Shown here piece after piece: positions 34,802-43,083 of a stretch of 64,000 bases of DNA. This DNA is from Flavobacteriales bacterium (lineage in GTDB: Bacteria; Bacteroidota; Bacteroidia; Flavobacteriales; Flavobacteriaceae): NCBI GenBank assembly GCA_018335925.1, contig JAGXRF010000083.1, positions 1-64,000 of the forward strand, written 5' to 3'. Made by a program: the position numbers and the translations under genes. A model generated the notes under the pieces. That model saw nothing but the letters and a program-made list of their open reading frames with translations. It made no database searches and was not told the origin of the DNA. How positions within the stretch are numbered: position 1 is the stretch's first letter; every line of letters starts with the position of its first letter.

Positions 34802-36472
34802 ATGTTAACAGATATCGAAATTGCCCAAAGTGCTGCCATACAACCAATCCAAAAAATTGCAGAAAAATTACAGATAGCCCCAGATGATTTAGAGTTTTAC
34901 GGAAAGTACAAAGCAAAGCTTCCGTTGTATTTGATAGATGAGGAAAAGGTGCAGCAAAGCAAATTGATCTTGGTCACAGCCATTAGTCCAACTCCGGCCG
35001 GAGAGGGCAAAACTACCATAAGTGTTGGACTTCAAGATGGACTTTGTGTTTTGGGAAAAAAATCGGTAGCTGTTTTGCGAGAGCCTTCTTTGGGGCCGGT
35101 TTTTGGGATGAAAGGTGGTGCAGCAGGAGGTGGTTATTCGCAAGTAATTCCGATGGAAGACATCAATTTGCATTTTACGGGTGATTTTTCTGCCATCGAA
35201 AAAGCAAATAATTTACTCTCTGCTGTGATTGACAATCATTTGCAAAGTAAAACTTCTACCTTAAACATCGATCCACGTACTGTTGTTTGGAAACGGGTGA
35301 TGGACATGAACGATAGAGCTTTGCGTAACATAGTGATTGGTTTAGGAGGAAGTACCCATGGCATGCCTCGTCAGGAGGGTTTTAACATCACTCCTGCCTC
35401 TGAAATTATGGCAATATTGTGTTTGAGCAAAGATTTAGAAGATTTAAAAGAACGCATTGGCAATATTTTTATCGGAAATTCTTTTGATGGAAACCCTGTA
35501 TATGCCAAACAGTTACATGTGGTAGATGCGATGGTAGTGTTGTTAAAAGATGCCATCAAACCTAATTTGGTACAAACTTTAGAGGGAAATCCAGCCATTT
35601 TACACGGAGGTCCATTTGCAAGTATTGCCCAAGGAACCAATAGTTTGATTGCTACCAAAACAGGCATGAGTTTGGCAGATTACGTAGTAACAGAAGCGGG
35701 CTTTGGTGCAGACTTAGGAGCAGAAAAATTTTTTCATATCAAATGCAGAGCAGGAGCATTAACTCCCGCTGCCGTGGTTTTGGTAGTTACCATTCGTGCT
35801 TTGCGTCACCATGGCGGTGCCAATAAAGCTGCTTACGATGAACCAAGCGTAGAGAGAGTGGCTGCAGGAATGCCAAATTTAGAAAAGCATATCGAAAACA
35901 TTCAACAATTTGGCTACCAACCTTTGGTGGTTATCAATAGTTTTCCGACAGATACCCAAGAAGAAATTGCATTGGTAGAAGCTTGTGCTGCCAAATACCA
36001 AACCAAGGCAGTGGTTGCCAAAGGGTTTGCACGTGGGGGAGAGGGAATGAAAGAAGTCGCAAGTTCATTGCTTCATCACTTAGAAAATTATCCTCCAAAC
36101 AAGAAAGAGTTGTATGCATTAACTGACTCTTTAGAAGATAAAATGCATGCCATAGCCACCAAAATTTACGGAGCTGATGGGGTGGAAATTTTGCCAAAAG
36201 CCAAACAGCAAATAAACATTTGGAGAGCATTTGGAATAGACCAACTTCCGGTTTGTATGGCAAAAACCCAAAAGAGTTTTTCCGACAAAGAGAGTTTGCG
36301 TGGCAGACCGACCGGATTTAAAGTCACCGTTCGTGAATTGGAATGGGCCAACGGTGCAGGTTTTGTGATTCCGATTTTAGGAGATATCATGCGAATGCCT
36401 GGCTTGCCTGAAAAACCCAATGCAGAAAACATCAAAATTGATGCAAATGGAAAAATATCAGGGTTGAGTTAG
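34802..36472 (+). CDS. fhs: Formate-tetrahydrofolate ligase
   Basis: A 556-residue ATP-dependent enzyme making 10-formyltetrahydrofolate, part of one-carbon metabolism in the cytoplasm. The P-loop-like TPAGEGKTT is at residues 64-72. REPSLGPVFGMKGGAAGGGY, NIVIGLGGSTHGMPRQ and the C-terminal LPVCMAKTQKSFSDKESL and FVIPILGDIMRMPGLP are diagnostic. I chose ATG 34802, which fits the family start LTDIEIAQSA; the frame is open to 34745. It stands alone, divergent from the metY operon across a spacer of about 380 bases holding the metY leader. Confidence 0.95.
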   Translation: MLTDIEIAQSAAIQPIQKIAEKLQIAPDDLEFYGKYKAKLPLYLIDEEKVQQSKLILVTAISPTPAGEGKTTISVGLQDGLCVLGKKSVAVLREPSLGPVFGMKGGAAGGGYSQVIPMEDINLHFTGDFSAIEKANNLLSAVIDNHLQSKTSTLNIDPRTVVWKRVMDMNDRALRNIVIGLGGSTHGMPRQEGFNITPASEIMAILCLSKDLEDLKERIGNIFIGNSFDGNPVYAKQLHVVDAMVVLLKDAIKPNLVQTLEGNPAILHGGPFASIAQGTNSLIATKTGMSLADYVVTEAGFGADLGAEKFFHIKCRAGALTPAAVVLVVTIRALRHHGGANKAAYDEPSVERVAAGMPNLEKHIENIQQFGYQPLVVINSFPTDTQEEIALVEACAAKYQTKAVVAKGFARGGEGMKEVASSLLHHLENYPPNKKELYALTDSLEDKMHAIATKIYGADGVEILPKAKQQINIWRAFGIDQLPVCMAKTQKSFSDKESLRGRPTGFKVTVRELEWANGAGFVIPILGDIMRMPGLPEKPNAENIKIDANGKISGLS

Positions 36473-36502
36473 TTAACAAGAGCATTGGCAATTACAAAAA
36501 GC

Positions 36503-36537
36503 AATCAAATTTTAATTTGATTTGATTTGATTGTTTC
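36503..36537 (+). terminator. Possible terminator after fhs
   Basis: AATCAAATT (36503-36511) and AATTTGATT (36514-36522) form a nine-base hairpin with a two-base loop, followed by a TTTGATTTGATTGTTT tail that is only partly T. The stem is AT-rich, so it would be weak. It lies 30 bases after the fhs stop. Confidence 0.4.
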
Positions 36538-36613
36538 ATAATATTTACACCAACTAAAATTTTCATTGCTACAACTTTCATTAATTTTAACGAAAGTAAA
36601 CTTGTAACTTTTT

Positions 36614-36621
36614 TAAATTTG
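36614..36621 (+). promoter_or_regulatory. -7 box of the yaaA promoter
   Basis: TAAATTTG matches the TAnnTTTG consensus and ends 16 bases before the yaaA start codon. No good -33 element is seen. The 165-base gap between fhs and yaaA leaves room for it. Confidence 0.45.
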
Positions 36622-36637
36622 TACAAATTCGATTTTT

Positions 36638-37396
36638 ATGAAGTTTGTAATATCCCCAGCCAAATCATTAAATGAATCAGCAGCCATTCCAACCAATGAG
36701 TTTACGGAAGCAAAATTTTTAAAGCAAGCGGAAATTATTCAAAATACATTACGAAAAAAAAAGCCAAAAGACTTGATGGAGATGATGGAAATTTCTGAAA
36801 AATTGGCTGAATTAAACTGGCAACGCAACCAAGATTGGCAATTGCCTTTTACCCAAAACAATGCACGTCCGGCAATTTACATGTTTGATGGAGATGTGTA
36901 TTCAGGGTTAGATGCTTATACCATTCCTTTAGAAAAGATAGAATATTTACAAGAAAATCTTCGCATTTTATCAGGTTTGTATGGGATATTGAAACCACTC
37001 GATTTAATGCAAGCTTATCGTTTGGAAATGGGAACCAATTTGGCTATTGGTACCAAAAAAAACTTATACGAATTTTGGAAAGAAACTCTAACCAAACATC
37101 TCAACGAAACTTTACAAGAAAATGAAGTGTTGGTGAATTTGGCAAGTAAAGAATATTTTTCAGCAATAGATGCCAAAAAAATCAAAGTACCAATCATTAC
37201 ACCTGAATTTAAAGATTACAAAGACGGCAAATTGAAAATGATCAGCTTCTTTGCCAAAAAAGCTCGTGGATTGATGGTTCGCTATGCTATTGACCACCAA
37301 CTGCAAAACCCGGAAGACTTGAAAAGCTTTGACTATGAAGGTTATCGTTTTGACGAAAGTTTGTCTAAGAAAAACCAATGGGTGTTTACCCGATAA
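36638..37396 (+). CDS. yaaA: Peroxide stress protein YaaA (DUF328 family)
   Basis: A 252-residue cytoplasmic protein of the YaaA family. MKFVISPAKSLNES at the front, ARPAIYMFDGDVYSGLDAYT near residues 77-96, RILSGLYGILKPLDLMQAYR near 108-127 and KKARGLMVRYAIDH towards the end are family landmarks. In E. coli YaaA lowers free iron and protects DNA during peroxide stress; later work links the fold to DNA binding. Length is normal. The DUF3820 gene follows after two bases. Confidence 0.93.
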   Translation: MKFVISPAKSLNESAAIPTNEFTEAKFLKQAEIIQNTLRKKKPKDLMEMMEISEKLAELNWQRNQDWQLPFTQNNARPAIYMFDGDVYSGLDAYTIPLEKIEYLQENLRILSGLYGILKPLDLMQAYRLEMGTNLAIGTKKNLYEFWKETLTKHLNETLQENEVLVNLASKEYFSAIDAKKIKVPIITPEFKDYKDGKLKMISFFAKKARGLMVRYAIDHQLQNPEDLKSFDYEGYRFDESLSKKNQWVFTR

Positions 37397-37398
37397 GT

Positions 37399-37617
37399 AT
37401 GCTTCCGGAAGAAACTTTACGAGAATTTGCAAACTACCAAATGCCTTTTGGTAAGTACAAAGGCAGAAATTTGATCGACTTGCCTGAGTATTATGTGGTT
37501 TGGTTTAAAAGCAAAGGTTTTCCGGCAGGAAAACTAGGGGAGTACCTTGCTTTGTTGTACGAAATCAAATTAAATGGTTTGGAAGATTTGGTGAGAAATA
37601 TCCAAGAGAAGCGATGA
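37399..37617 (+). CDS. DUF3820 family protein
   Basis: A 72-residue protein of the DUF3820 type. MPFGKYKGRNLIDLPEYYVV near residue 15 is the conserved core, followed by GFPAGKLGEYLALLYEIKLNGL. Related segments occur in exonuclease-like and putative quorum-sensing-regulated proteins, but the function is unknown. I chose ATG 37399, two bases after the yaaA stop; a start at 37378 would overlap yaaA. It overlaps the next gene by four bases, so yaaA, this gene and the following one are probably one transcript. Confidence 0.82.
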   Translation: MLPEETLREFANYQMPFGKYKGRNLIDLPEYYVVWFKSKGFPAGKLGEYLALLYEIKLNGLEDLVRNIQEKR

Positions 37618-38213
37618 AGAAATTATTACTGCTTTTTTTTTATGCTTTAGTGCAAGGACAAGAATCCAATGTTCATGGCAAATGGCAATTAGAAGCCAAA
37701 GTATCTTTTGATATGGTGAATAGCAACTTGTTATTTTGGGACGAGTTGTATTTTGAAGGTCAAGATGTTTCCGGGCTTCGGATAGGTATCATTCCTCGTT
37801 TGCATTACCATTTCAATTCAAAAGACGCCATAGGTATTGGGTTTGGTGGTAAGAAAGGGTATTTTAAGAACGAAAGCATCTCGTTTAGAAGTGATTATGA
37901 ACAGTGGAATACGGAGTTGTTTTATCGAAAATATTTTCCGGTAGTTCCAAAACAATTCAACTTATATTTGGAATGGAATAACGCTTGGGTATATGCCAAA
38001 TACCAAGTGCAAAACAATGGTGTTATACAAAACCAACAAAACGAGTTTTGGTTAAGCTCATTAAATTTTGGTTTAGATTTTCCGATTGCCAAACGATGGC
38101 ATTTGGGATTTTTGTTTACCGATTTGGTATATTACAACTCTGAAGCAAATAAAGTAAAAACCGATTTTCGCTTTTATCAAAAACCGGTTTTTACTTTTAG
38201 ATATGTTTTATGA
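37614..38213 (+). CDS. DUF2490-like outer membrane beta-barrel protein
   Basis: A 199-residue protein with a short N-terminal signal-like segment (KKLLLLFFYALVQGQ, cleavage probably after residue 15). The remainder alternates hydrophobic and polar residues with many aromatic girdle positions (LRIGIIPRLHYHF, WNTELFYRKYFP, FNLYLEWNNAWVYAKY) and ends in FTFRYVL, a C-terminal aromatic typical of outer-membrane barrels. The pattern fits the DUF2490 family of Bacteroidota. Its stop abuts the stop of the convergent permease-thioredoxin gene with no base between them. Confidence 0.72.
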   Translation: MKKLLLLFFYALVQGQESNVHGKWQLEAKVSFDMVNSNLLFWDELYFEGQDVSGLRIGIIPRLHYHFNSKDAIGIGFGGKKGYFKNESISFRSDYEQWNTELFYRKYFPVVPKQFNLYLEWNNAWVYAKYQVQNNGVIQNQQNEFWLSSLNFGLDFPIAKRWHLGFLFTDLVYYNSEANKVKTDFRFYQKPVFTFRYVL

Positions 38214-40418
38214 TTATTCTAAATCTTTTAATCCAAGTGCTTTGCGAAGAATAACTTCAAATGATGCTTCAGATGGTCTACTCATTTTAGCTTGGTAAAT
38301 TTTTCCATCTGGATCAATCACTACAAATCGAGGAATGCTATTGATTTGGTAATCAAAAGTCACCTGATTTATTTGATTGGCATGCCATTGCAGTACTTTT
38401 TTCGATTTGTTTTTTGCCTCCAACTCCCATTTGCCTTTTCGCTCATCTAAACTTAAAGCCAAAAATTTTACGTTTTCCTTTTGGTATTTGATGGCCATTT
38501 TTTCAAAATACGGGCTTTCATAAAAGCATGGTCCACACCAAGTAGCCCAAAAGTCTATCACTACCCATTTTCCTTTCAGGTCAGCCAATGAAATGGTTTC
38601 TCCTTTTAAAGTAGAAGCAAAGAAATTTGGAGCATTGTTTCCTTTTCCTAATTTTTGAAGGTTTTGGTATAAAAAGTTCAAACTTTTTCTTTTGCTCTCT
38701 GCATTAATTTGGTTAACATAAACAATTAACGAATCTCTTTCTACGGATGAATTAGCTTCTTCCATTGCTTGATATAGCTTGGTAAACATCCACTTATCTT
38801 TAAATTCTCCTTTTGGAAGCTTTTTCATTCCAAGCAAAAGTTTGGTGGTGTTTTCCACTTCCGATGTGTCCCTTTTTAAAGTAAGTAATTGTAGATATTC
38901 TAAATATCTGGTAGAATCTAGCATCTGTAAATCTGTCGTGGAAATTTTTTCTTGCAAAATTTTCCAACCAGCATCCCATGCAATACTTTTGTTTGGATAC
39001 AACCCTTTGACTTTCTTTTCCAATTGTTCTTTATACAACAAATGATCTACAATAATTTCTTTTTCTAAAATTACCTTATAATCATCCCGATAGGTTAAGT
39101 TGTCTTTGCTTCGAAAGCTTTTTAAGTTTTTTAAATTTTCCAAAGCAACTTCTAACAATTCTTTTTGCAAACGTTGGTATTGGTCTAAATTAAATCCTTC
39201 TTGAATTTGGTATTTCACGTAATCCCATGATTGATCGCCATTTTTAAATTGGTTTTCCGCTATACGATTACCTTTGATTTTTGCATCAAATTTATTGTTT
39301 TGAAAAACAGCTTTCACATAAACACTGTCTGAATTTCCCATAACAACTGGTGTCATTGCATAGTTTTGAAAACGTAATTGATAGCTGGTTAAAGGCAAAT
39401 CTTCTATAAAAGTATGTTGGAATGCTCCATTGGTAATTTCAATTTGTGCCAACGTATCTAGCATGGTAGGATGTACCAAATAGGCCATTCGAATAGGATA
39501 ATCGCTGTTAATTTCTCCAGCAATAATGGTTTTTTGAGAGGCATTTTGAGTTTTTGGACTTAAGTAGAATTGACTCCCGATAATCAAGATGGTAAAAATT
39601 AACAAACTTAAAATTCTGGTTTTCCAGTTTTTCCAAAATGCTCTTTTTGGACTTTTTTGTATGTACCACCAATAGCCTATAAACAAAAGAGTGAAGCCAA
39701 AAAAGAAACTATAATATTCTGTGTAAAGAAAAGTATTATTCAAATCTCCACCTTTGAGATTTTGACCGGTGTGGTTTAAAATATGAAATGGGTTGTATGG
39801 TTGAAACTTTCCTACATTGATAAGAATGGAGGAAATAATAAATCCTAATAAACCAATAGATAAAGCCCAAATATAACTTGGAATGATTACTGAAAGTACA
39901 TATTGAATAGTGGTGAGTAACCAACTTGCAATTAGTATTTTGATAAATGCAATTAATAGAAAATCAAAAGGAAGGTGGTTGGTTGCTTCTTTTGGTATTT
40001 CGTGAAAATTGAAAAATAAATAGGTAAAAACAACTCCTGAGACAAAATAAGAGAAAAGCAAAAGAATGTTTGAGCTGAGTAACAACAAAAATTTACCAAA
40101 GAATATAGATGTTTTTTGTAACGGTAGCAATTCCATTAACTGCCAGCCTCCATTTTTGTGGTCTAATTGGGCAATTTTACTTGCATTTTGCAATATCAAT
40201 ACCACCAAAAAGAAGCCTGTAATGATTGGAGCCGATTCGGTTATATACTTTTCAAAAATATTGAATGCCAAGCCTGGTTGGTTACTTGGTGGATCAAACA
40301 TATCATTGATAAAAGCTGCAACCGGAAAAAACATACCGAAAATGATAGCCATCCAATAAAACCCACTTCGTTTCTTTTTGATCAACTCACCTTTGATAAA
40401 TAATATAAAATTTTGCAT
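38214..40418 (-). CDS. ABC-2 permease fused to a TlpA-like thioredoxin domain
   Basis: A 734-residue fusion. Residues 1-285 carry about seven hydrophobic segments (near 21-37, 63-77, 110-135, 152-166, 168-192, 228-242, 269-284), like an ABC-2 permease. Residues about 295-395 (IIAGEINSDYPIRMAYL onward) resemble the DUF4369-type domain found in front of Bacteroidota TlpA reductases. A helical stretch follows. Residues 600-734 are thioredoxin-like, with WATWCGPC (CGPC at 628-631) and cis-Pro in NSIPRF near 696. The last membrane segment would place the thioredoxin in the periplasm. The reading frame is unbroken. The ATPase gene lies four bases upstream. Substrate unknown. Confidence 0.85.
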   Translation of the reverse strand: MQNFILFIKGELIKKKRSGFYWMAIIFGMFFPVAAFINDMFDPPSNQPGLAFNIFEKYITESAPIITGFFLVVLILQNASKIAQLDHKNGGWQLMELLPLQKTSIFFGKFLLLLSSNILLLFSYFVSGVVFTYLFFNFHEIPKEATNHLPFDFLLIAFIKILIASWLLTTIQYVLSVIIPSYIWALSIGLLGFIISSILINVGKFQPYNPFHILNHTGQNLKGGDLNNTFLYTEYYSFFFGFTLLFIGYWWYIQKSPKRAFWKNWKTRILSLLIFTILIIGSQFYLSPKTQNASQKTIIAGEINSDYPIRMAYLVHPTMLDTLAQIEITNGAFQHTFIEDLPLTSYQLRFQNYAMTPVVMGNSDSVYVKAVFQNNKFDAKIKGNRIAENQFKNGDQSWDYVKYQIQEGFNLDQYQRLQKELLEVALENLKNLKSFRSKDNLTYRDDYKVILEKEIIVDHLLYKEQLEKKVKGLYPNKSIAWDAGWKILQEKISTTDLQMLDSTRYLEYLQLLTLKRDTSEVENTTKLLLGMKKLPKGEFKDKWMFTKLYQAMEEANSSVERDSLIVYVNQINAESKRKSLNFLYQNLQKLGKGNNAPNFFASTLKGETISLADLKGKWVVIDFWATWCGPCFYESPYFEKMAIKYQKENVKFLALSLDERKGKWELEAKNKSKKVLQWHANQINQVTFDYQINSIPRFVVIDPDGKIYQAKMSRPSEASFEVILRKALGLKDLE

Positions 40419-40422
40419 ACGA

Positions 40423-41325
40423 TTAGTTTTTAGTCAAGTTTATGAACCATTCTTCCAATCCTCCTTTATTTTTAATACTGTAAATTGGAATATTTTGTTC
40501 GGTAAGTTGTTTTACTAGTAAAGGAATTTCTTCTTTTTGATTTAATGTAAACTCCAAAACTTCGCTTGTGGTAAAAGAAGCATTTGAAAAGTGTTGTAGC
40601 AACCAATCTAATTGATTGTCGGTTAAATTGGTTTCAACTTCTAATTGAAAGCTATGAAAGTTTTTCCCTAATTCGGCTATGGTTCCTTCAAACTTTATTT
40701 CTCCTTTGGCAATAATACCAACATGGGTGCACATTTTTTCAATTTCACCTAACAAATGGCTTGAAATAAAAATAGTAGTTCCTTTTTCTTGGTTAATCTT
40801 AACCAATAATTCTCTAATTTCCATCATTCCGGTCGGATCTAAGCCATTCACCGGTTCATCTAATAATAATAATTCAGGCTCATGAATCATGGCCATGGCA
40901 ATTGCCAATCGTTGTTTCATTCCTAAAGAGTAACGTTTTACTTTGGTTTTTTTGGCATGGAGCAAGTCCACCGTTTCTAAAATAGCATCAATTTTATCAA
41001 AACTAACTTGACGTATGGTAGCAATGTATTTTAAATTGTCTTCACCACTTAAATGATGATATAAGGTTGGACTCTCTACCAATGCACCTATGCGATGAAA
41101 TACAAACGGTATTTGTTCTTGGATAGGTTGCTCAAAAACTTTTACTTTTTTGGAGTCGTCTGGATATAGCCCAGCAATTAAACGCATCGTGGTTGATTTT
41201 CCTGCACCATTTGGACCAATAAACCCATATATACTTCCTTTTGGAACTTGTAAACTCAAATTTTTTAAGATGAATTTGTTTGCTTGGTAAGCAAAATTCA
41301 AATCATTTATTTCAATGGCTTTCAT
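40423..41325 (-). CDS. ABC transporter ATP-binding protein
   Basis: A 300-residue ATPase of the drug/peptide exporter (CcmA/BcrA-like) type. Walker A GPNGAGKS is near residues 37-44, the signature YSLGMKQRL near 135, Walker B LLLLDEPVNGLDPTG near 154-168, and the H-loop SSHL near 189. A C-terminal extension of about 90 residues resembles that of antibiotic-export ATPases. It should power the permease-thioredoxin fusion encoded four bases downstream. No biosynthetic, immunity or histidine-kinase genes stand next to it. Confidence 0.9.
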   Translation of the reverse strand: MKAIEINDLNFAYQANKFILKNLSLQVPKGSIYGFIGPNGAGKSTTMRLIAGLYPDDSKKVKVFEQPIQEQIPFVFHRIGALVESPTLYHHLSGEDNLKYIATIRQVSFDKIDAILETVDLLHAKKTKVKRYSLGMKQRLAIAMAMIHEPELLLLDEPVNGLDPTGMMEIRELLVKINQEKGTTIFISSHLLGEIEKMCTHVGIIAKGEIKFEGTIAELGKNFHSFQLEVETNLTDNQLDWLLQHFSNASFTTSEVLEFTLNQKEEIPLLVKQLTEQNIPIYSIKNKGGLEEWFINLTKN

Positions 41326-41362
41326 TATAAAGTGAAATTAGTTGCTACTAAAATACTAATAA

Positions 41363-41390
41363 ATAAAAAAAACCGCAAAACGCGGTTTTG
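41363..41390 (-). terminator. Intrinsic terminator after the EF-hand gene
   Basis: AAAACCGC and GCGGTTTT form an eight-base stem around AAAAC, at about 41369-41376 and 41382-41389. On the minus strand it is followed by a run of T residues. It lies about 25 bases beyond the stop of the 41413 gene and separates that operon from the ABC pair. Confidence 0.78.
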
Positions 41391-41412
41391 AATATTGTGA
41401 TTAAATTAGGTT

Positions 41413-41982
41413 TTATTTCCCAAAGAATTTTCCAAGTAAAGCTCCTAAACCACCCGATTTTGATTTTTCTTTACCTGAGCTACTCAAAGCAGACATGGCA
41501 TCGTTTAAATCTAACTTACCGTCACCATTTTGGTCTAATAAACTAGTTCCCAATTGTGATAAAATACTTCCTTGTGTCTTTGAGTCTCCTTTGGTAATCA
41601 TTCCAACTAGGTCTTGTAACTCAAATCCTTTCACATTTGGATTTTTAGCATTTCCAACCAACTGCCCCAACACATTCGGAATCAAATCCTTGGTAATTCC
41701 TTCTACTGTTTGGTTATCCATTGAAAACTGATTACCTAATTTTGCTCCAACTTGTTGTTGCACTATATTCAACAATGGGTGGTCTTTTTGAGTACCATTT
41801 CCTTTTAAGAAATCAGTAAGTATATTAGCTTGGCCACTGTTGGCAATTCCGGAAAGAGCTTCTAAAATTCCATTTCCAGCTTCTTTTTTTACAGCATCAT
41901 TAAGTTCATCAGGAACTTGTTGGTTTTTAACAATCGCTTGCTCACCAAACTGTTGAACTAGTTGGGTTAATTGATCTAGCAT
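41413..41982 (-). CDS. DUF937-like protein with an EF-hand calcium loop
   Basis: A 189-residue Gln/Gly-rich protein without a signal peptide or membrane segment. Most of it is helical with YidB/DUF937-like character (NIVQQQVGAKLG, LIPNVLGQLVGNA). A 12-residue EF-hand loop, DQNGDGKLDLND, is at residues 150-161, with D150, N152, D154, D158 and D161 in liganding positions. It ends with SGGLGALLGKFFGK, a Gly-rich amphipathic tail. The gene is last in the serC-serA group, 28 bases after serA. No function is known to me; calcium binding is inferred from the loop alone. Confidence 0.72.
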   Translation of the reverse strand: MLDQLTQLVQQFGEQAIVKNQQVPDELNDAVKKEAGNGILEALSGIANSGQANILTDFLKGNGTQKDHPLLNIVQQQVGAKLGNQFSMDNQTVEGITKDLIPNVLGQLVGNAKNPNVKGFELQDLVGMITKGDSKTQGSILSQLGTSLLDQNGDGKLDLNDAMSALSSSGKEKSKSGGLGALLGKFFGK

Positions 41983-42010
41983 GATAGGATATTTTATAAA
42001 GATATAAAAA

Positions 42011-42967
42011 TTATCCTTGCTTTAACAAACTAGCCAATTGGTCGGCCAACTCTACTCCAATTCTGTCTTGTGCCTCTAAAGTAGCTGCTCCAATATGTGG
42101 TGTTAAAGAGATTTTAGGATGCATCAACAATTGAATTTCCGGTGTTGGTTCATTTTCAAAAACATCTAAGCCTGCAAAAGCTACTTTTTCATTGTCTAAA
42201 TATTTTACCAAACTTACTTCGTTAATCACACCACCTCTTGCGGCATTTACAATACCAACACCATTTTTCATCAATTCAAATTCATTCTCATCAATAATAT
42301 AACCGTTTTGGGCAGGGGTATGTAAGGTAATAAAATCAGCATGTTGTAACAATTCATTCATAGGCTCGGTTACTATATCTACATTGATAAATTGACCGTT
42401 ATAAAAGTCGACCCTAATCACTGCATCTTGCACATATTTATCAGAAGCAATTACTTTCATTCCCAATCCCAAAGCCATTTTTGCAACTGCCTGTCCGATT
42501 CTTCCAAAACCAATAATTCCTAAAGTTTTTCCTCGCAATTCGATACCATTAGCATAAGCTTTTTTAAGTTTTTCAAAACTTTGGTCGCCTTCCAAAGGCA
42601 TGTTTCGGTTGGCATCGTGCAAAAAGCGAACTCCAGTAAACAAATGTGCAAAAACCAATTCTGCTACCGACTCAGAAGATGCAGCAGGAGTATTGATCAC
42701 ATGGATTCCTTTTTCACGAGCGTAAGTCACATCAATGTTATCCATACCAACCCCACCACGACCAATAACTTTTAAATTCGGACAAGCATCAATGATATCT
42801 TTTCTTACTTTGGTAGCACTTCGAACCAATAATACATCCACTTTATTTTGGTTGATGTAATTGGCAATTTGTTCTTGTGCCACCTTGGTAGTAATTACTT
42901 CAAATCCGTACTCGTGTAATTTATCTATTCCTCCTTGAGAGATGCCATCGTTTGCTAAAATTTTCAT
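42011..42967 (-). CDS. serA: D-3-phosphoglycerate dehydrogenase
   Basis: A 318-residue D-isomer-specific 2-hydroxyacid dehydrogenase. VLLVRSATKVRKDII and GRGGVGMDNIDV precede the NAD site GFGRIG at residues 153-158. NAARGGVINE, ENEPTP and LTPHIGAATLEAQ carry the catalytic Arg, Glu and His. It lacks the C-terminal ACT domain of the E. coli enzyme, so serine feedback by that route is not expected. With serC upstream it makes phosphoserine from 3-phosphoglycerate. The 116-base gap to serC is filled with 14-bp repeats. Confidence 0.92.
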   Translation of the reverse strand: MKILANDGISQGGIDKLHEYGFEVITTKVAQEQIANYINQNKVDVLLVRSATKVRKDIIDACPNLKVIGRGGVGMDNIDVTYAREKGIHVINTPAASSESVAELVFAHLFTGVRFLHDANRNMPLEGDQSFEKLKKAYANGIELRGKTLGIIGFGRIGQAVAKMALGLGMKVIASDKYVQDAVIRVDFYNGQFINVDIVTEPMNELLQHADFITLHTPAQNGYIIDENEFELMKNGVGIVNAARGGVINEVSLVKYLDNEKVAFAGLDVFENEPTPEIQLLMHPKISLTPHIGAATLEAQDRIGVELADQLASLLKQG

Positions 42968-42987
42968 GTTTTTGGTTATGGGTTAAT

Positions 42988-43043
42988 GGTTGATAGTTGT
43001 TGGTTGATAGTTGTTGGTTGATAGTTGTTGGTTGATAGTTGAT
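42988..43043. repeat. 14-bp tandem repeat between serC and serA
   Basis: Four tandem copies of GGTTGATAGTTGTT stand at 42988-43001, 43002-43015, 43016-43029 and 43030-43043 (the last ends in GAT). A further near-repeat CAAGTTTCAAGTT follows at 43050-43062. The array sits inside the probable serC-serA transcript and has no hairpin-forming power of its own. Confidence 0.85.
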
Positions 43044-43083
43044 AGTTTTCAAGTTTCAAGTTAACACTATTCACTAGTTACTA

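Noticed and set aside
40423..41325. GldA gliding-motility ATPase
   Set aside because: The ATPase is of a general exporter type, no gldF or gldG lies beside it, and its partner is the thioredoxin fusion.
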